A stretch of DNA of 64,000 bases from Streptomyces rubiginosohelvolus (lineage in GTDB: Bacteria > Actinomycetota > Actinomycetes > Streptomycetales > Streptomycetaceae): the NCBI RefSeq assembly GCF_014649875.1, contig NZ_BMTW01000002.1, positions 62,001-126,000 of the forward strand. The letters run 5' to 3'. This document shows, piece by piece, positions 1 through 8,247 of the stretch; the stretch's first letter is position 1; each line of letters opens with the position of its first letter. The position numbers and the translations under genes were made by a program. The notes under the pieces were generated by a model. It ran no database searches. It saw nothing but the letters and a program-made list of their open reading frames with translations, and was not told the origin of the DNA.

Positions 1-1
1 G

Positions 2-1906
2 GGCAGCGGCCCGGTCCCCGGCGCCTCGGCCACCGCGTCCGTCGCGCGCGCCGCCTCGCTCGCCGACACCGACGACAACGCCGCCGACCTCACCGCGGGC
101 GCGCCCACCCCGGTCAACACCAAGGGCGAGACGTCCGGCGGCGGGCAGCCGCCGGAGGAGCCCGGCCCGACCGAGCCCGGCGACGTCCGGATCCACGACA
201 TCCAGGGCACCACCCGCGTCTCCCCGCTGGAGGGCACGGCGGTCACCGGTGTCCCGGGCATCGTCACGGGCGTCCGGGCCGGCGGCTCGCGCGGCTTCTG
301 GATCCAGGACACGGCACCCGACAACGACCCGCGCACCGGCGAGGGCCTGTTCGTCTACACGGGCTCCACCGCACCGACCGTGAAGGCCGGGGACTCCGTC
401 CTGGTCAGCGGCAAGGTCGCGGAGTACTACCCGGGCACCGGCACCCAGTCGCTCACCCAGATCACCGCGCCCCGCGTCACCGTGCTCTCCTCCGGCAACG
501 CGCTGCCCGCCCCGGTCGTCCTCGACGCCCGCTCGGTGCCCGGCCGTTACGTGCCCTCGGCGGACGGCGGGGCGATCGACGCGCTCCTGCTGGACCCGGC
601 CACGTACGCCCTGGACCTGTACGAGGCGCTGGAGGGCTCCCGGATCCGGATCGCCGACACCCGGGTGACCGGGGCGACGACCGCGTACGACGAGATCTGG
701 GTGACGGTCAAGCCGAAGGAGAACCCGACCCGGCGCGGCGGCACGCTCTACGCCTCGTACGAGGACCAGAACACCGGCCGCCTCAAGGTGATGTCGCTGG
801 ACCCGGCGCAGCCGGTTCCGACGGCGAACGTGGGCGACGTGCTGAAGGGCCGCACCACCGGCGTACTCGACTACGCGAGCTACGGCGGCTACAACGTGCA
901 GGCCACCGAGCTGGGCACGGTCGTCGACAACAAGCTGCGGCGCGAGGTGACCCGCAAGCAGAAGAAGGACGAGCTGGCGGTCGCCACGTACAACGTGGAG
1001 AACCTCGACGCGGGCGACGACCAGGCCAAGTTCGACACCCTGGCCGAGGGCGTCGCGGTCAACCTGTCCTCCCCCGACATCGTCTCGCTGGAGGAGATCC
1101 AGGACGACAACGGTGCGGTGAACGACGGCACGACGGGCTCCGAGGCGACGCTGAAGCGGTTCACGGACGCGGTCGTCGCGAAGGGCGGGCCGCGCTACGC
1201 CTGGCGCTACATCGCTCCCGAGAACAACAAGGACGGCGGCGAGCCGGGCGGCAACATCCGCAACGTCTTCCTCTACAACCCGAAGCGGGTCTCCTTCACC
1301 GACCGGCCGGGGGGCGACGCCACCACGCCGGTGCGGGCCGTCGACACCTGGCTGGGCGTCAAGCTGTCCGCGTCCCCGGGCCGGATCAACCCGGCGAGCC
1401 CGGCGTGGGCGGACAGCCGCAAGCCGCTGGTGGGCGAGTTCGTCTTCCGGGGCAAGCCGGTCTTCGTCATCGGCAACCACTTCGCTTCCAAGGGCGGCGA
1501 CCAGCCGCTGCACGGCCGCTACCAGGAGCCGACGCGGTCCTCGGAGACGAAGCGGATCCAGCAGGCCGCCGAGGTCAACACCTTCGTCACCTCACTGCTG
1601 AAGGCGGACCGGTCGGCGCGGGTCGTCGCGCTCGGGGACTTCAACGACTTCGAGTTCTCCCCGACGATGAAGGCGCTGACCAAGGGCAAGGCGCTGAAGC
1701 CGCTGATCAGCACCCTGCCCGTCGGCGAGCGGTACAGCTATGTCTTCGACGGCAACTCGCAGACGCTGGACCACATCCTGACGAGCCCCGGCGTCCGCCG
1801 CCTCGACTACGACGTGGTGCACATCAACGCCGAGTTCGCCGACCAGGCGAGCGACCACGACCCGCAGGTGGTGCGGATCAAGGTCGGCGGCCTCTGGCCC
1901 TGGTAG
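2..1906 (+). CDS. Secreted endonuclease/exonuclease/phosphatase-family nuclease (5' end missing)
   Basis: The frame is open from base 2, so the gene starts left of the window; 634 residues are visible. A Pro/Gly-rich linker (about bases 130-190) is followed by an OB-like/ExeM-type segment. From about visible residue 320 there is a metal-dependent endonuclease/exonuclease/phosphatase domain. Its expected motifs are TYNVENL, SLEEIQDDNG, GNHFASKGGD, LGDFND and the terminal ASDHDPQV with the catalytic Asp-His. Family knowledge: ExeM/NucH-like extracellular DNases have this order, often after a lamin-tail domain. The role is inferred to be extracellular nucleic-acid or phosphodiester hydrolysis. 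No signal peptide can be seen because the N-terminus is outside the window. A strong hairpin follows the stop. Confidence 0.88.
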   Translation, partial: GSGPVPGASATASVARAASLADTDDNAADLTAGAPTPVNTKGETSGGGQPPEEPGPTEPGDVRIHDIQGTTRVSPLEGTAVTGVPGIVTGVRAGGSRGFWIQDTAPDNDPRTGEGLFVYTGSTAPTVKAGDSVLVSGKVAEYYPGTGTQSLTQITAPRVTVLSSGNALPAPVVLDARSVPGRYVPSADGGAIDALLLDPATYALDLYEALEGSRIRIADTRVTGATTAYDEIWVTVKPKENPTRRGGTLYASYEDQNTGRLKVMSLDPAQPVPTANVGDVLKGRTTGVLDYASYGGYNVQATELGTVVDNKLRREVTRKQKKDELAVATYNVENLDAGDDQAKFDTLAEGVAVNLSSPDIVSLEEIQDDNGAVNDGTTGSEATLKRFTDAVVAKGGPRYAWRYIAPENNKDGGEPGGNIRNVFLYNPKRVSFTDRPGGDATTPVRAVDTWLGVKLSASPGRINPASPAWADSRKPLVGEFVFRGKPVFVIGNHFASKGGDQPLHGRYQEPTRSSETKRIQQAAEVNTFVTSLLKADRSARVVALGDFNDFEFSPTMKALTKGKALKPLISTLPVGERYSYVFDGNSQTLDHILTSPGVRRLDYDVVHINAEFADQASDHDPQVVRIKVGGLWPW

Positions 1907-1917
1907 GACGCGGGGCA

Positions 1918-1968
1918 CACGGCCCCGGCCGGCGGACCGAAGCTCAGGTCCGCCCGGCCGGGGCCGTG
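1918..1968. terminator. Bidirectional hairpin between converging genes
   Basis: A 15-bp perfect outer stem (1918-1932 with 1954-1968) is extended by a 6-bp inner stem (1933-1938 with 1947-1952) with one bulged base. It lies just after the nuclease stop and covers the last codons of the opposing hydrolase, so it can stop transcripts from both sides. There is no U-tract, as is usual in Streptomyces. Confidence 0.75.
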
Positions 1969-2867
1969 GCCTGGCGCGGCAGCACAACAGCACCGGTCGC
2001 ACGAGAAGTTGCGGCCACCGGCTGCTCCCGCCCGGTGAAGAACCCGGTGACCAGCGAGGCCACCTCCTCGGCCCGCTCCAGGACCACCCAGTGGTCGGAC
2101 TCCCCGACCGTCAGGAACCGGCTCCCCTCGATCGTCGCGGCGAACTCCCGCTGCCGCGCGGGCGAGGTGACCGTGTCGTGCTCCCCAGCGAAGACCAGCG
2201 CCGGTACGCCGGTGAGTCCGCCGGTGAAGTCGGGCCGGTCGGCCAGCGCCCGGTGGAGCGAGTCCGCCGCGTGGGGCGAGTGGGTGAGCGCGTGAAGGAA
2301 GGAGCGCCGCACATAACGCCGGGCCAACTCCCGGCGATGTACGGGGCGTTCGGGGTCGAGGCACATCAGCGCATCGGCCGCCGTGGCGGCGAAGCCCTCG
2401 CGGTCCCCGGCGGCCAGTTGCTGCCGGGCCCGCTCCCAGCAGGCGACCTGGGCGGCGTCGATGTGGACCGGCACCCCGCCGAGGGCGAGCCGGGCCACCC
2501 GCTCCGGATGGTGCTGGGCGAAGCCGAAGGCGATGGCGGTGCCGTAGGAGAAGCCGAAGACGTTGAGCCGGGGGGCGCCGAGGTCGTCGGCGATGCCGAG
2601 GACGGCGCGGCGCAGCAGATCGGCGCTGGGTCCTGGCGGGAGCGGGTCGGCGCCGCCCATGCCGGGCAGGTCGGCGGTGACCACGTCGGTGGCCGGGCCC
2701 AGGTGGTCGTCCATCTGGGGCCAGCCGAACATGCCCTGGAGCGCGCCGCCGAGAATGAGCGTCGGTTCGGTACGGGGGACGGCCCCGCCGCTCCGGTCGT
2801 ACGGCAGGACGCGGTAGCCGTAGCGCACTCCGTCGGCCGACAGGGTCCGGATGATCTCCTCGGGCAT
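1944..2867 (-). CDS. Alpha/beta-fold hydrolase in ACP-ketosynthase operon
   Basis: 307 aa. The nucleophile elbow GFSYG places Ser near residue 107. A late Asp in FAGEHD and a His in SDHWVVLE complete a plausible triad. An oxyanion-type GGALQGMFGW lies near residue 40. The fold resembles proline iminopeptidase or thioesterase-like hydrolases. It begins 22 bp after the ketosynthase stop on the same strand, so it is probably the third gene of one operon. An acyl-thioester or ester-releasing role for the product of the ketosynthase/ACP pair is inference only. The substrate is unknown. Confidence 0.88.
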   Translation of the reverse strand: MPEEIIRTLSADGVRYGYRVLPYDRSGGAVPRTEPTLILGGALQGMFGWPQMDDHLGPATDVVTADLPGMGGADPLPPGPSADLLRRAVLGIADDLGAPRLNVFGFSYGTAIAFGFAQHHPERVARLALGGVPVHIDAAQVACWERARQQLAAGDREGFAATAADALMCLDPERPVHRRELARRYVRRSFLHALTHSPHAADSLHRALADRPDFTGGLTGVPALVFAGEHDTVTSPARQREFAATIEGSRFLTVGESDHWVVLERAEEVASLVTGFFTGREQPVAATSRATGAVVLPRQATAPAGRT

Positions 2868-2889
2868 GGGGTGCTGCGTTCCCTTCCGC

Positions 2890-4155
2890 TCAGGGCCTGG
2901 TGAGGACGAGTGCCGCGTTGTGCCCGCCGAAGCCGAGCGAGGTCTTGACGGCGCAGTCGAAGGAGGCGGCGCGGGCTTCCTTGGCGACCACCTCGATCGG
3001 GATCTGCGGGTCGGGTGCGTCCAGGTTGACCGTCGGCGGCACCAGTTGGTGCTGGAGGGCGAGCACGGTGAGCGCGGTCTCGATGCCGCCGGCCGCGCCG
3101 AGGGTGTGGCCGGTCATCGCCTTGGTGGAAGTCACCAGGGGGCTGTCGCCGAGGACCCGGCGCAGCATCGTCGCCTCGATCAGGTCGTTGGAGAGCGTCG
3201 AGGTGCCGTGGGCGTTGACGTGCCCGACGTCGTCCGGGGAGAGGCCGGCGTCGGCGAGCGCGGTGCGCAGGGCGCGTTCGATGCCGAGTCCTTCCGGGTC
3301 CGGGGCGACGGCGGAGTGGGCGTCGCTGGAGGCCCCGTAACCGTTCACGTGGGCGCGTACGGTGGCGCCCCGGGCGCGGGCGTGGTCCGGGTGTTCCAGG
3401 ACGAGCAGGCCCGCGCCCTCGCCGACGACGAAGCCGTCGCGGTGGGTGTCGAAGGGGCGGCACGCGGCCGCGGGGTCCTCGCGGCGGGTGGAGACGGCCT
3501 TGAGGCTGCAGGCGCTGGCGATCAGGAGGCGGGTGCAGGTGGATTCCGCGCCGCCCGTGATGACGATGTCGCAGGCCCCGGAGCGGAGCATCTGGTGGGC
3601 GGTGCCGATGGCGACGGTGCCGGAGGAGCAGGCGGTGGAGACGGCCTGGCTGGGTCCGTGGACGCCGAGGTCCAGGCTGACGCTGCTGGCCGCGCCGTTG
3701 ACGACGCTGAGCGGGGCGAGTTTCGGGGAGACGCGGCGGGGGCCGCGCGCGGCGAGCGCGGCGGCCTGTTCGTCGTAGAAGGACAGTCCGCCGTGGGCGG
3801 AGCCGATGACGACGCCGACGCGGCCGCTGTCCCAGACGGCCGGGTCGAGCCCGGCGTCGGCGACGGCCTCACGGGCGGCGATGACGGCGAGCTGGGCGAA
3901 GCGGTCCATCAGCCGCTGGGTGGCCACGCCGAGGACGGCTCCCGGGTCGCAGTCGGTGACGGAGTAGAAGAAGTCGCAGGGCAGACCGTCGAGTTCGGGC
4001 CGGGGTGCGGCGGACGGCGCGAGGCCCTCGGTGACGCCGTGCCAGGCGGCGGCCGTGCCCGTACCGGCCGAGGTGACCAGGCCGACGCCGGTGACGGCGG
4101 CGGCGAACGGGGCGAGCGGGGTCCGGCGGTAGGGGGCTGCGGCGGCCGCGCTCAT
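2890..4155 (-). CDS. Beta-ketoacyl-ACP synthase (KAS II / FabF-like)
   Basis: 421 aa with a complete condensing-enzyme active site: Cys176 in STACSSG, His316 in NAHGTST and His350 in TGHTLGAAGG. The start at 4155 gives an ATGA overlap with the ACP stop, a sign of translational coupling. The open frame continues upstream, but only from this ATG does the sequence look like a ketosynthase. Decarboxylative C-C bond formation on an ACP-bound chain is the family reaction. No acyltransferase, ketoreductase or chain-length factor sits beside it, so it is not a full type II PKS. It may extend or shorten one particular acyl chain, or borrow primary FAS partners. Confidence 0.92.
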   Translation of the reverse strand: MSAAAAAPYRRTPLAPFAAAVTGVGLVTSAGTGTAAAWHGVTEGLAPSAAPRPELDGLPCDFFYSVTDCDPGAVLGVATQRLMDRFAQLAVIAAREAVADAGLDPAVWDSGRVGVVIGSAHGGLSFYDEQAAALAARGPRRVSPKLAPLSVVNGAASSVSLDLGVHGPSQAVSTACSSGTVAIGTAHQMLRSGACDIVITGGAESTCTRLLIASACSLKAVSTRREDPAAACRPFDTHRDGFVVGEGAGLLVLEHPDHARARGATVRAHVNGYGASSDAHSAVAPDPEGLGIERALRTALADAGLSPDDVGHVNAHGTSTLSNDLIEATMLRRVLGDSPLVTSTKAMTGHTLGAAGGIETALTVLALQHQLVPPTVNLDAPDPQIPIEVVAKEARAASFDCAVKTSLGFGGHNAALVLTRP

Positions 4156-4385
4156 GCGGTGACCTTCCCCTGCACGGCCTCGACGAGGCGGCCGACGGTG
4201 TCGCGCGAGGTGAGCGCGACGTCCTCCAGGTCCACGTCGAGCCGGTCCTCGATGTGCAGCCGCAGCTCCTCCAGGGCGAGGGAGTCCAGCCGCAGGCGGT
4301 GCAGCGGAACATCGGGGCGGATGGCCTCGGGGTCGGTTCCGAACTTCGTCACCAGCAGCGTGCTGATCTCTTCCGACGTGCTCAT
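4152..4385 (-). CDS. Acyl carrier protein
   Basis: 77 aa, normal length for a discrete ACP. The phosphopantetheine site is Ser35 in LRLDSLALEEL, with the acidic helix II typical of ACPs after it (EELRLHIEDRLDVDLED). The ATG at 4385 is preceded by an AGGAG-type ribosome site. The stop overlaps the ketosynthase start by 4 bp. It is the first gene of the operon and the likely partner of the downstream ketosynthase and hydrolase. Its sequence differs enough from housekeeping AcpP that a specialised role is likely, but the chain it carries cannot be read from sequence. Confidence 0.92.
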   Translation of the reverse strand: MSTSEEISTLLVTKFGTDPEAIRPDVPLHRLRLDSLALEELRLHIEDRLDVDLEDVALTSRDTVGRLVEAVQGKVTA

Positions 4386-4649
4386 TCGGCTCTCCTGGGC
4401 TCGGTGACGCGGTGACGCCTGCCGCGTGGTGAGGGGAGGTGGGGGGAGGGGCCATCGAGGGACGCCGGCTGCTCCGGAAGGAACCTTTATACGCCTTCGC
4501 GGGCGGACCCCCGGCCCGCGTTCCCCCGTGCGGTGGGTGGGCTGTCCAGGTGTACGAATCCGAGGTGCGGTGACGAGGGAGGGCAGGGGACGGGGATGCC
4601 AGGATGGAGGCGCAGCCCGTACGGGGCGCCACGAGAGAAGGAGAAACGC

Positions 4650-5096
4650 ATGACGGCCGAGCAGGACGGCAATGCGGAGGTCGCGCTGAGCCCCGCCGAC
4701 TGGGTCGCCCGGCAGGCCGAGCTGTACGAGTCCTCCGGCGGCACGAAGGGCACGACGCAGCTCGGTGTCCCCTGTCTGCTGATGGATTACGTCGGCCGGC
4801 GCAGCGGTACGGTGCGGCGCACGGTGCTGATGTACGGGCGGGACGGCGAGGACTATCTGATCGTGGCGTCCAACGGCGGCTCGGACCGTCCGCCGCTGTG
4901 GTATCTGAACCTCCAGGCGAACCCGGAGGTCCAACTGCGGGTGGAGACCGAGCGGTTCGGGGCGGTCGCGGCGACGCTGCCGGCCGAGGAGAAGGCACGG
5001 GTCTGGCCGGGTCTGGTGGAGCTGTTCCCGCGCTACGGGGAGTACCAGGCGGGCACCGAGCGGGACATCCCGGTCGTACGGCTGACGCGGACCTGA
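4650..5096 (+). CDS. F420-dependent nitroreductase/quinone reductase-like protein (DDN family)
   Basis: 148 aa. Family signatures are TTQLGVPCLLMDYVGRRSG at the N-terminus, then YLIVASNGG and PPLWYLNLQANPEVQL, characteristic of the deazaflavin (F420)-dependent oxidoreductase family that includes Mycobacterium Ddn. The ATG at 4650 is chosen because GAGAAGGAGA sits just upstream and the next upstream start would add unrelated sequence. The 264-bp gap to the ACP gene is the divergent promoter region. Reduction of a quinone or nitro-like substrate with F420H2 is inferred from the family. Confidence 0.88.
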   Translation: MTAEQDGNAEVALSPADWVARQAELYESSGGTKGTTQLGVPCLLMDYVGRRSGTVRRTVLMYGRDGEDYLIVASNGGSDRPPLWYLNLQANPEVQLRVETERFGAVAATLPAEEKARVWPGLVELFPRYGEYQAGTERDIPVVRLTRT

Positions 5097-5170
5097 GGCC
5101 GCGGGACGGCGGGTGCGGAGGTCGCGAAGTCCGGCTGCCGGTAGCCCTTATGGCGCGCCGGTCGGAACCG

Positions 5171-5176
5171 TAAACT
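5171..5176 (+). promoter_or_regulatory. Possible -10 element (TAAACT) of the nitroreductase gene
   Basis: TAAACT sits 8 nt before the ATG at 5185 and no Shine-Dalgarno sequence is present. This fits transcription starting at or next to the start codon (leaderless), but it is a weak call by eye. Confidence 0.35.
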
Positions 5177-5184
5177 CCGCGATC

Positions 5185-5916
5185 ATGACCATGGAAACGG
5201 TTCAGGCCGACCCGTCCGCCCTCGGCGGCCCCGCCCTCTTCGACACCATGTCCACGATGCGTGCCATGCGCCGGCTCAAGCCGGATCCGGTGCCGGAGGA
5301 GCTGGTGGAGCAGCTGATACAGGCGGCCGTCTGGGGCCCCAGCGGCGGCAACATGCAGTGTTACGAGTACGTGGTGGTGACCGACCGCCAGGTGATGGCG
5401 CGGCTCGCCCCGCTGTGGAAGCGGTGCGTGGACGCGTATCTGGCGACGACCGGGAAGTACGCCCCCGAGGGCATGGACGAGGTGGCGTACGGCCGGATGG
5501 TCGCGGCGATCGAGTACCAGCGCGACCACTTCGCCGACACCCCGGTGCTGATCGTGCCGTGCTACCGGTTCCCGGAGCCGCGCCTGGACGAGGAGGGTCT
5601 CGCCGCGTCGGCGCGGGCGCTCGGTCCGGCGGGCACGGAGCACATGATGAACACGCAGACCCGCTTCCAGGCGCTGGCGGAGGGCTCCTGCGTCTATCCC
5701 GGGGTGCAGAATCTGCTGCTGGCGGCCCGGGGGCTGGGGCTGGCGGCGAACATCACCATCTGGCATCTGATGCTGGAACAGGAGTGGAAGAAGGAGCTGG
5801 GCATCCCGGAGGACATGGCGACGTTCGCCGTCGTTCCGGTGGGGTGGCCCGCGGGCAACTTCGGGCCCGTCCGGCGGCGTCCCGTGGCGGACGTCATCCA
5901 CCGCGACCGCTGGTAG
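5185..5916 (+). CDS. Nitroreductase-family FMN oxidoreductase
   Basis: 243 aa. The N-terminal STMRAMRRLKPDPVPEELVEQLIQAAVWGPSGGNMQCYEYVVV is the FMN-binding start of the nitroreductase fold. GLGLAANITIWHL and the C-terminal PVGWPAGNFGPVRRRPVADV are the usual late blocks. The ATG at 5185 is preferred over the longer frame, whose N-terminal extension looks non-coding. NAD(P)H-dependent reduction of nitro, quinone or flavin substrates is the family activity; the substrate is unknown. It follows the F420-type oxidoreductase by 88 bp and may form a redox pair with it. A strong hairpin follows. Confidence 0.88.
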   Translation: MTMETVQADPSALGGPALFDTMSTMRAMRRLKPDPVPEELVEQLIQAAVWGPSGGNMQCYEYVVVTDRQVMARLAPLWKRCVDAYLATTGKYAPEGMDEVAYGRMVAAIEYQRDHFADTPVLIVPCYRFPEPRLDEEGLAASARALGPAGTEHMMNTQTRFQALAEGSCVYPGVQNLLLAARGLGLAANITIWHLMLEQEWKKELGIPEDMATFAVVPVGWPAGNFGPVRRRPVADVIHRDRW

Positions 5917-5950
5917 CGGCCGGTCCGCGTCAACCGGCGGCCGCACCCCT

Positions 5951-5977
5951 GTCGGGTGACACTCGATGTCACCCGAC
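5951..5977. terminator. Terminator hairpin after nitroreductase
   Basis: A perfect 11-bp stem, GTCGGGTGACA (5951-5961) paired with TGTCACCCGAC (5967-5977), closes a 5-nt loop 35 bp after the stop. Confidence 0.75.
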
Positions 5978-6045
5978 GGGCTCAGCGGGTCGAGCAACTC
6001 CTGTGAATTTGCAGGATGTTGCCAGCGGGATCTGCGGCGCATCCC

Positions 6046-6075
6046 TTTGTCATGTACGCCTCAGATCGATAGCCT
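6046..6075 (+). promoter_or_regulatory. Likely promoter of the amidase gene
   Basis: TTTGTC (6046-6051) and TAGCCT (6070-6075) are separated by 18 bp, a good fit to a vegetative sigma-HrdB-type promoter. The predicted start near 6082 leaves about a 70-nt leader. I looked for a ydaO/c-di-AMP riboswitch, common before Streptomyces cell-wall hydrolases, and saw no convincing match. Confidence 0.45.
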
Positions 6076-6150
6076 GGCCGGGTTCGGCATTCCCTCTGGC
6101 CCACCCGGGCCCGAGGGCTTTTTACTTCCTCCCACAGAGCAGGAGCCCTC

Positions 6151-7704
6151 ATGCGCCTACGCACCGCCGCCCGGACCCGGGCCGGCGCCTGTGCCGTGGC
6201 GGCCCTCACCGCCGCGGCCCTTCTCGCCACCGGGCAGCCGGCGCACGCCGCCCCGCTCGCGGACACGGCCGATCCGATGAACCGCGCCTTCGCCGACGCG
6301 TCCCAGGAGTACGGCGTACCGCGCGATCTGCTGGCCGCCGTGGGCTACGGCGAGTCCCGGCTGAACGGACACGCGGGCAAGCCGAGCCAGGCGAACGGCT
6401 ACGGCGTCATGCACCTGGCGAGCAACCCCACGAACCGTTCCCTGGAGAAGGCCGCCGAGCTGACCGGCAAGAGCGCGGCCCGGCTGCGCCGGGACACGAC
6501 GGCCAACATCCTCGGCGGCGCGGCCGTCCTGCGCGACCACGCCGACGCGCTGGGGCTGGACGCGGCCGAGCGCCGGGACGTGAACGCCTGGTATCCGGCG
6601 GTGGCCCGCTACAGCGCCGCCGACGGGCCTGCGGCCGCGCTCTACGCGGACGCGGTCTTCACCTTCCTCGCCGAGGGCGTGTCCGCGACGGTGACCGGCG
6701 GCGAGGAGGTGCTCGTGCCCTCCCGCCCGGTCGCCCCGGAAAAGGGCGAGGTGTCGGCGTCCGACGTCTACGCGCAGAGCGAGGACTACCCCTCGGCGCG
6801 CTGGGTGCCCGCCCACGCCGAGAACTTCGCCGTGGGCCGCACCGCGACCGTCGACAAGGTGGTCGTGCACGTCACCCAGGGCTCGTACGCGGGTTCCATC
6901 AGCTGGTTCCAGAACCCGGCGTCCCAGGTCAGCGCCCACTATGTGATCCGGTCGTCGGACGGGGAGGTCACCCAGACGGTCCGGGACAAGGACACGGCGT
7001 GGCACGCGCGCAGCGCCAACGCCTCGTCCGTCGGGATCGAGCACGAGGGGTGGGTCGACGAACCGGCCTGGTTCACCGACGCGATGTACCGCTCGTCGGC
7101 CGCGCTGACCTCGCACCTCAGCGCCGAGTTCGGCATCCCGAAGGATCGGGCGCACATCGTCGGCCACAGCGAGGTGCCCGGCAACGACCACACCGACCCC
7201 GGCCCCCACTGGGACTGGAACTACTACATGCAGCTGATCGACGGTGACCCGGGCAACGGCGGCGACGGTCTGACGTTCCCCCTCTACACCACGCAGCAGT
7301 CCGGCTCGTCGGGCCCGCAGGTGACCGCCGTCCAGACGCTGCTCACCGCGCAGAAGTACAGCCCGGGCACGGTGGACGGCCTCTTCGGCGCCACCACGAA
7401 GAGCGCGGTGCAGGCGTTCCAGCGGGCCCGCTCCCTCGACGCGGACGGGGCGGTCGGCCCGAAGACCTGGACGGCCCTGCTGTCGGCCGGCACGACCCCG
7501 CTGCTGAAGCAGGGCAGTTCGGGCGATGCGGTGAAGCGGCTCCAGCGCGCCCTGACGGCGGCGCTCGGCAAGACCGTGGGCGTGGACGGCAGCTTCGGCC
7601 CGACCACGGAAACGGCGGTCCGCAGCTTCCAGACCACCCGCAAGCTGGGCGTCGACGGCCAGGTGGGCCCGGCCACGTGGACGGCCCTGCAGAACGGCAA
7701 GTGA
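6151..7704 (+). CDS. Secreted N-acetylmuramoyl-L-alanine amidase with two peptidoglycan-binding domains
   Basis: 517 aa. A Sec signal peptide with an Arg-rich start and AHA-AP cleavage region covers residues 1-34. Residues about 40-180 resemble a lysozyme/transglycosylase-like helical domain (GVPRDLLAAVGYGESRLNGH). Residues about 220-365 form an amidase_2/PGRP domain with zinc-ligand candidates in VVHVTQG and DHTDPGPHWDW. Two PG_binding_1 repeats follow (VTAVQTLLTAQ and VKRLQRALTAA blocks, each ending in GPKTWTALL or GPATWTALQ). Cleavage of the amide between N-acetylmuramic acid and the stem peptide is the family reaction, outside the membrane. It is a single transcription unit with its own promoter and terminator. 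Confidence 0.92.
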   Translation: MRLRTAARTRAGACAVAALTAAALLATGQPAHAAPLADTADPMNRAFADASQEYGVPRDLLAAVGYGESRLNGHAGKPSQANGYGVMHLASNPTNRSLEKAAELTGKSAARLRRDTTANILGGAAVLRDHADALGLDAAERRDVNAWYPAVARYSAADGPAAALYADAVFTFLAEGVSATVTGGEEVLVPSRPVAPEKGEVSASDVYAQSEDYPSARWVPAHAENFAVGRTATVDKVVVHVTQGSYAGSISWFQNPASQVSAHYVIRSSDGEVTQTVRDKDTAWHARSANASSVGIEHEGWVDEPAWFTDAMYRSSAALTSHLSAEFGIPKDRAHIVGHSEVPGNDHTDPGPHWDWNYYMQLIDGDPGNGGDGLTFPLYTTQQSGSSGPQVTAVQTLLTAQKYSPGTVDGLFGATTKSAVQAFQRARSLDADGAVGPKTWTALLSAGTTPLLKQGSSGDAVKRLQRALTAALGKTVGVDGSFGPTTETAVRSFQTTRKLGVDGQVGPATWTALQNGK

Positions 7705-7711
7705 GTACGGC

Positions 7712-7751
7712 CCCGGGCGGGCCCTCCCGAGCGTGGAGGGGCCCGCCCGGG
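7712..7751. terminator. Terminator hairpin after amidase
   Basis: A stem of about 16 bp (7712-7727 with 7735-7751, one bulged G) starts 7 bp after the stop. Part of its right arm is repeated directly about 42 bp further on (GCCCGCCCGGGCCTGT). Confidence 0.7.
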
Positions 7752-7818
7752 CCTGTACGCGCGCCAGATGCCACCCGGGGGTGCCCGCCCGGGCCTGTCG
7801 GGTGCCGGACCGGCCGGG

Positions 7819-7824
7819 TAGCGT
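7819..7824 (+). promoter_or_regulatory. -10 hexamer TAGCGT, leaderless start
   Basis: TAGCGT lies exactly 6 nt before the GTG at 7831, and there is no ribosome site. This is the spacing expected if the transcript begins at the start codon. Confidence 0.45.
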
Positions 7825-7830
7825 CGCCGT

Positions 7831-8205
7831 GTGTGCTTCTACGCGATGGTCCACTACAAGCTGCACTACGCCTGCGTCCCCTGCCGCGTCAGCTTCAAGC
7901 GGCTCCCCCTGGACAGCGGCGCCCCGCTGTGCCCGAACTGCGGCCGTGTGCTCGTCTGCGCGGGCCACGACTTCGCTCCCCCGCCGCGCCGTGACACCGA
8001 CGCCTGGAGCGCGGTGGCGGCGGTGCTGGGGGCGGGCCTGCGCTACGAGGGCCTGGAGCCGTGCGGCTTCGGCAAGCGGCCACGCTTCCGCCCGCGCACC
8101 GGCGCGGAGGTCCGGGCCCGCCTGGCCGTGGCGGCCCGGACCGGGGTGCCGGTGGCGGAGGTGCTGGCCAGGCGGGATCCGGCGGTCCCGGAGGAGGACG
8201 ACTGA
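7831..8205 (+). CDS. Small zinc-ribbon protein of unknown function
   Basis: 124 aa. Two CxxC pairs, CVPC near residue 15 and CPNCG near residue 35, form a rubredoxin-like zinc ribbon. A basic, Arg-rich C-terminal half follows (FGKRPRFRPRTGAEVRARL). I do not recognise a named family. The GTG at 7831 is preferred because of the -10 hexamer placed 6 nt upstream; an ATG at 7846 is the alternative and loses only five residues. It converges with the next gene. Nucleic-acid or protein binding through the ribbon is possible but unproven. Confidence 0.75.
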   Translation: MCFYAMVHYKLHYACVPCRVSFKRLPLDSGAPLCPNCGRVLVCAGHDFAPPPRRDTDAWSAVAAVLGAGLRYEGLEPCGFGKRPRFRPRTGAEVRARLAVAARTGVPVAEVLARRDPAVPEEDD

Positions 8206-8247
8206 CCCCACGGCCACCGACGGGTCGGCCCCGAAGGGCTCACCGGC

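Noticed and set aside
2851..4407. 518-codon open frame opposite the ketosynthase
   Set aside because: Composition is Gly/Asp/Val shadow; the ketosynthase on the other strand has all catalytic residues.
5980..6150. ydaO/c-di-AMP riboswitch before the amidase
   Set aside because: The conserved core was not found; the region looks like an ordinary promoter and short leader.
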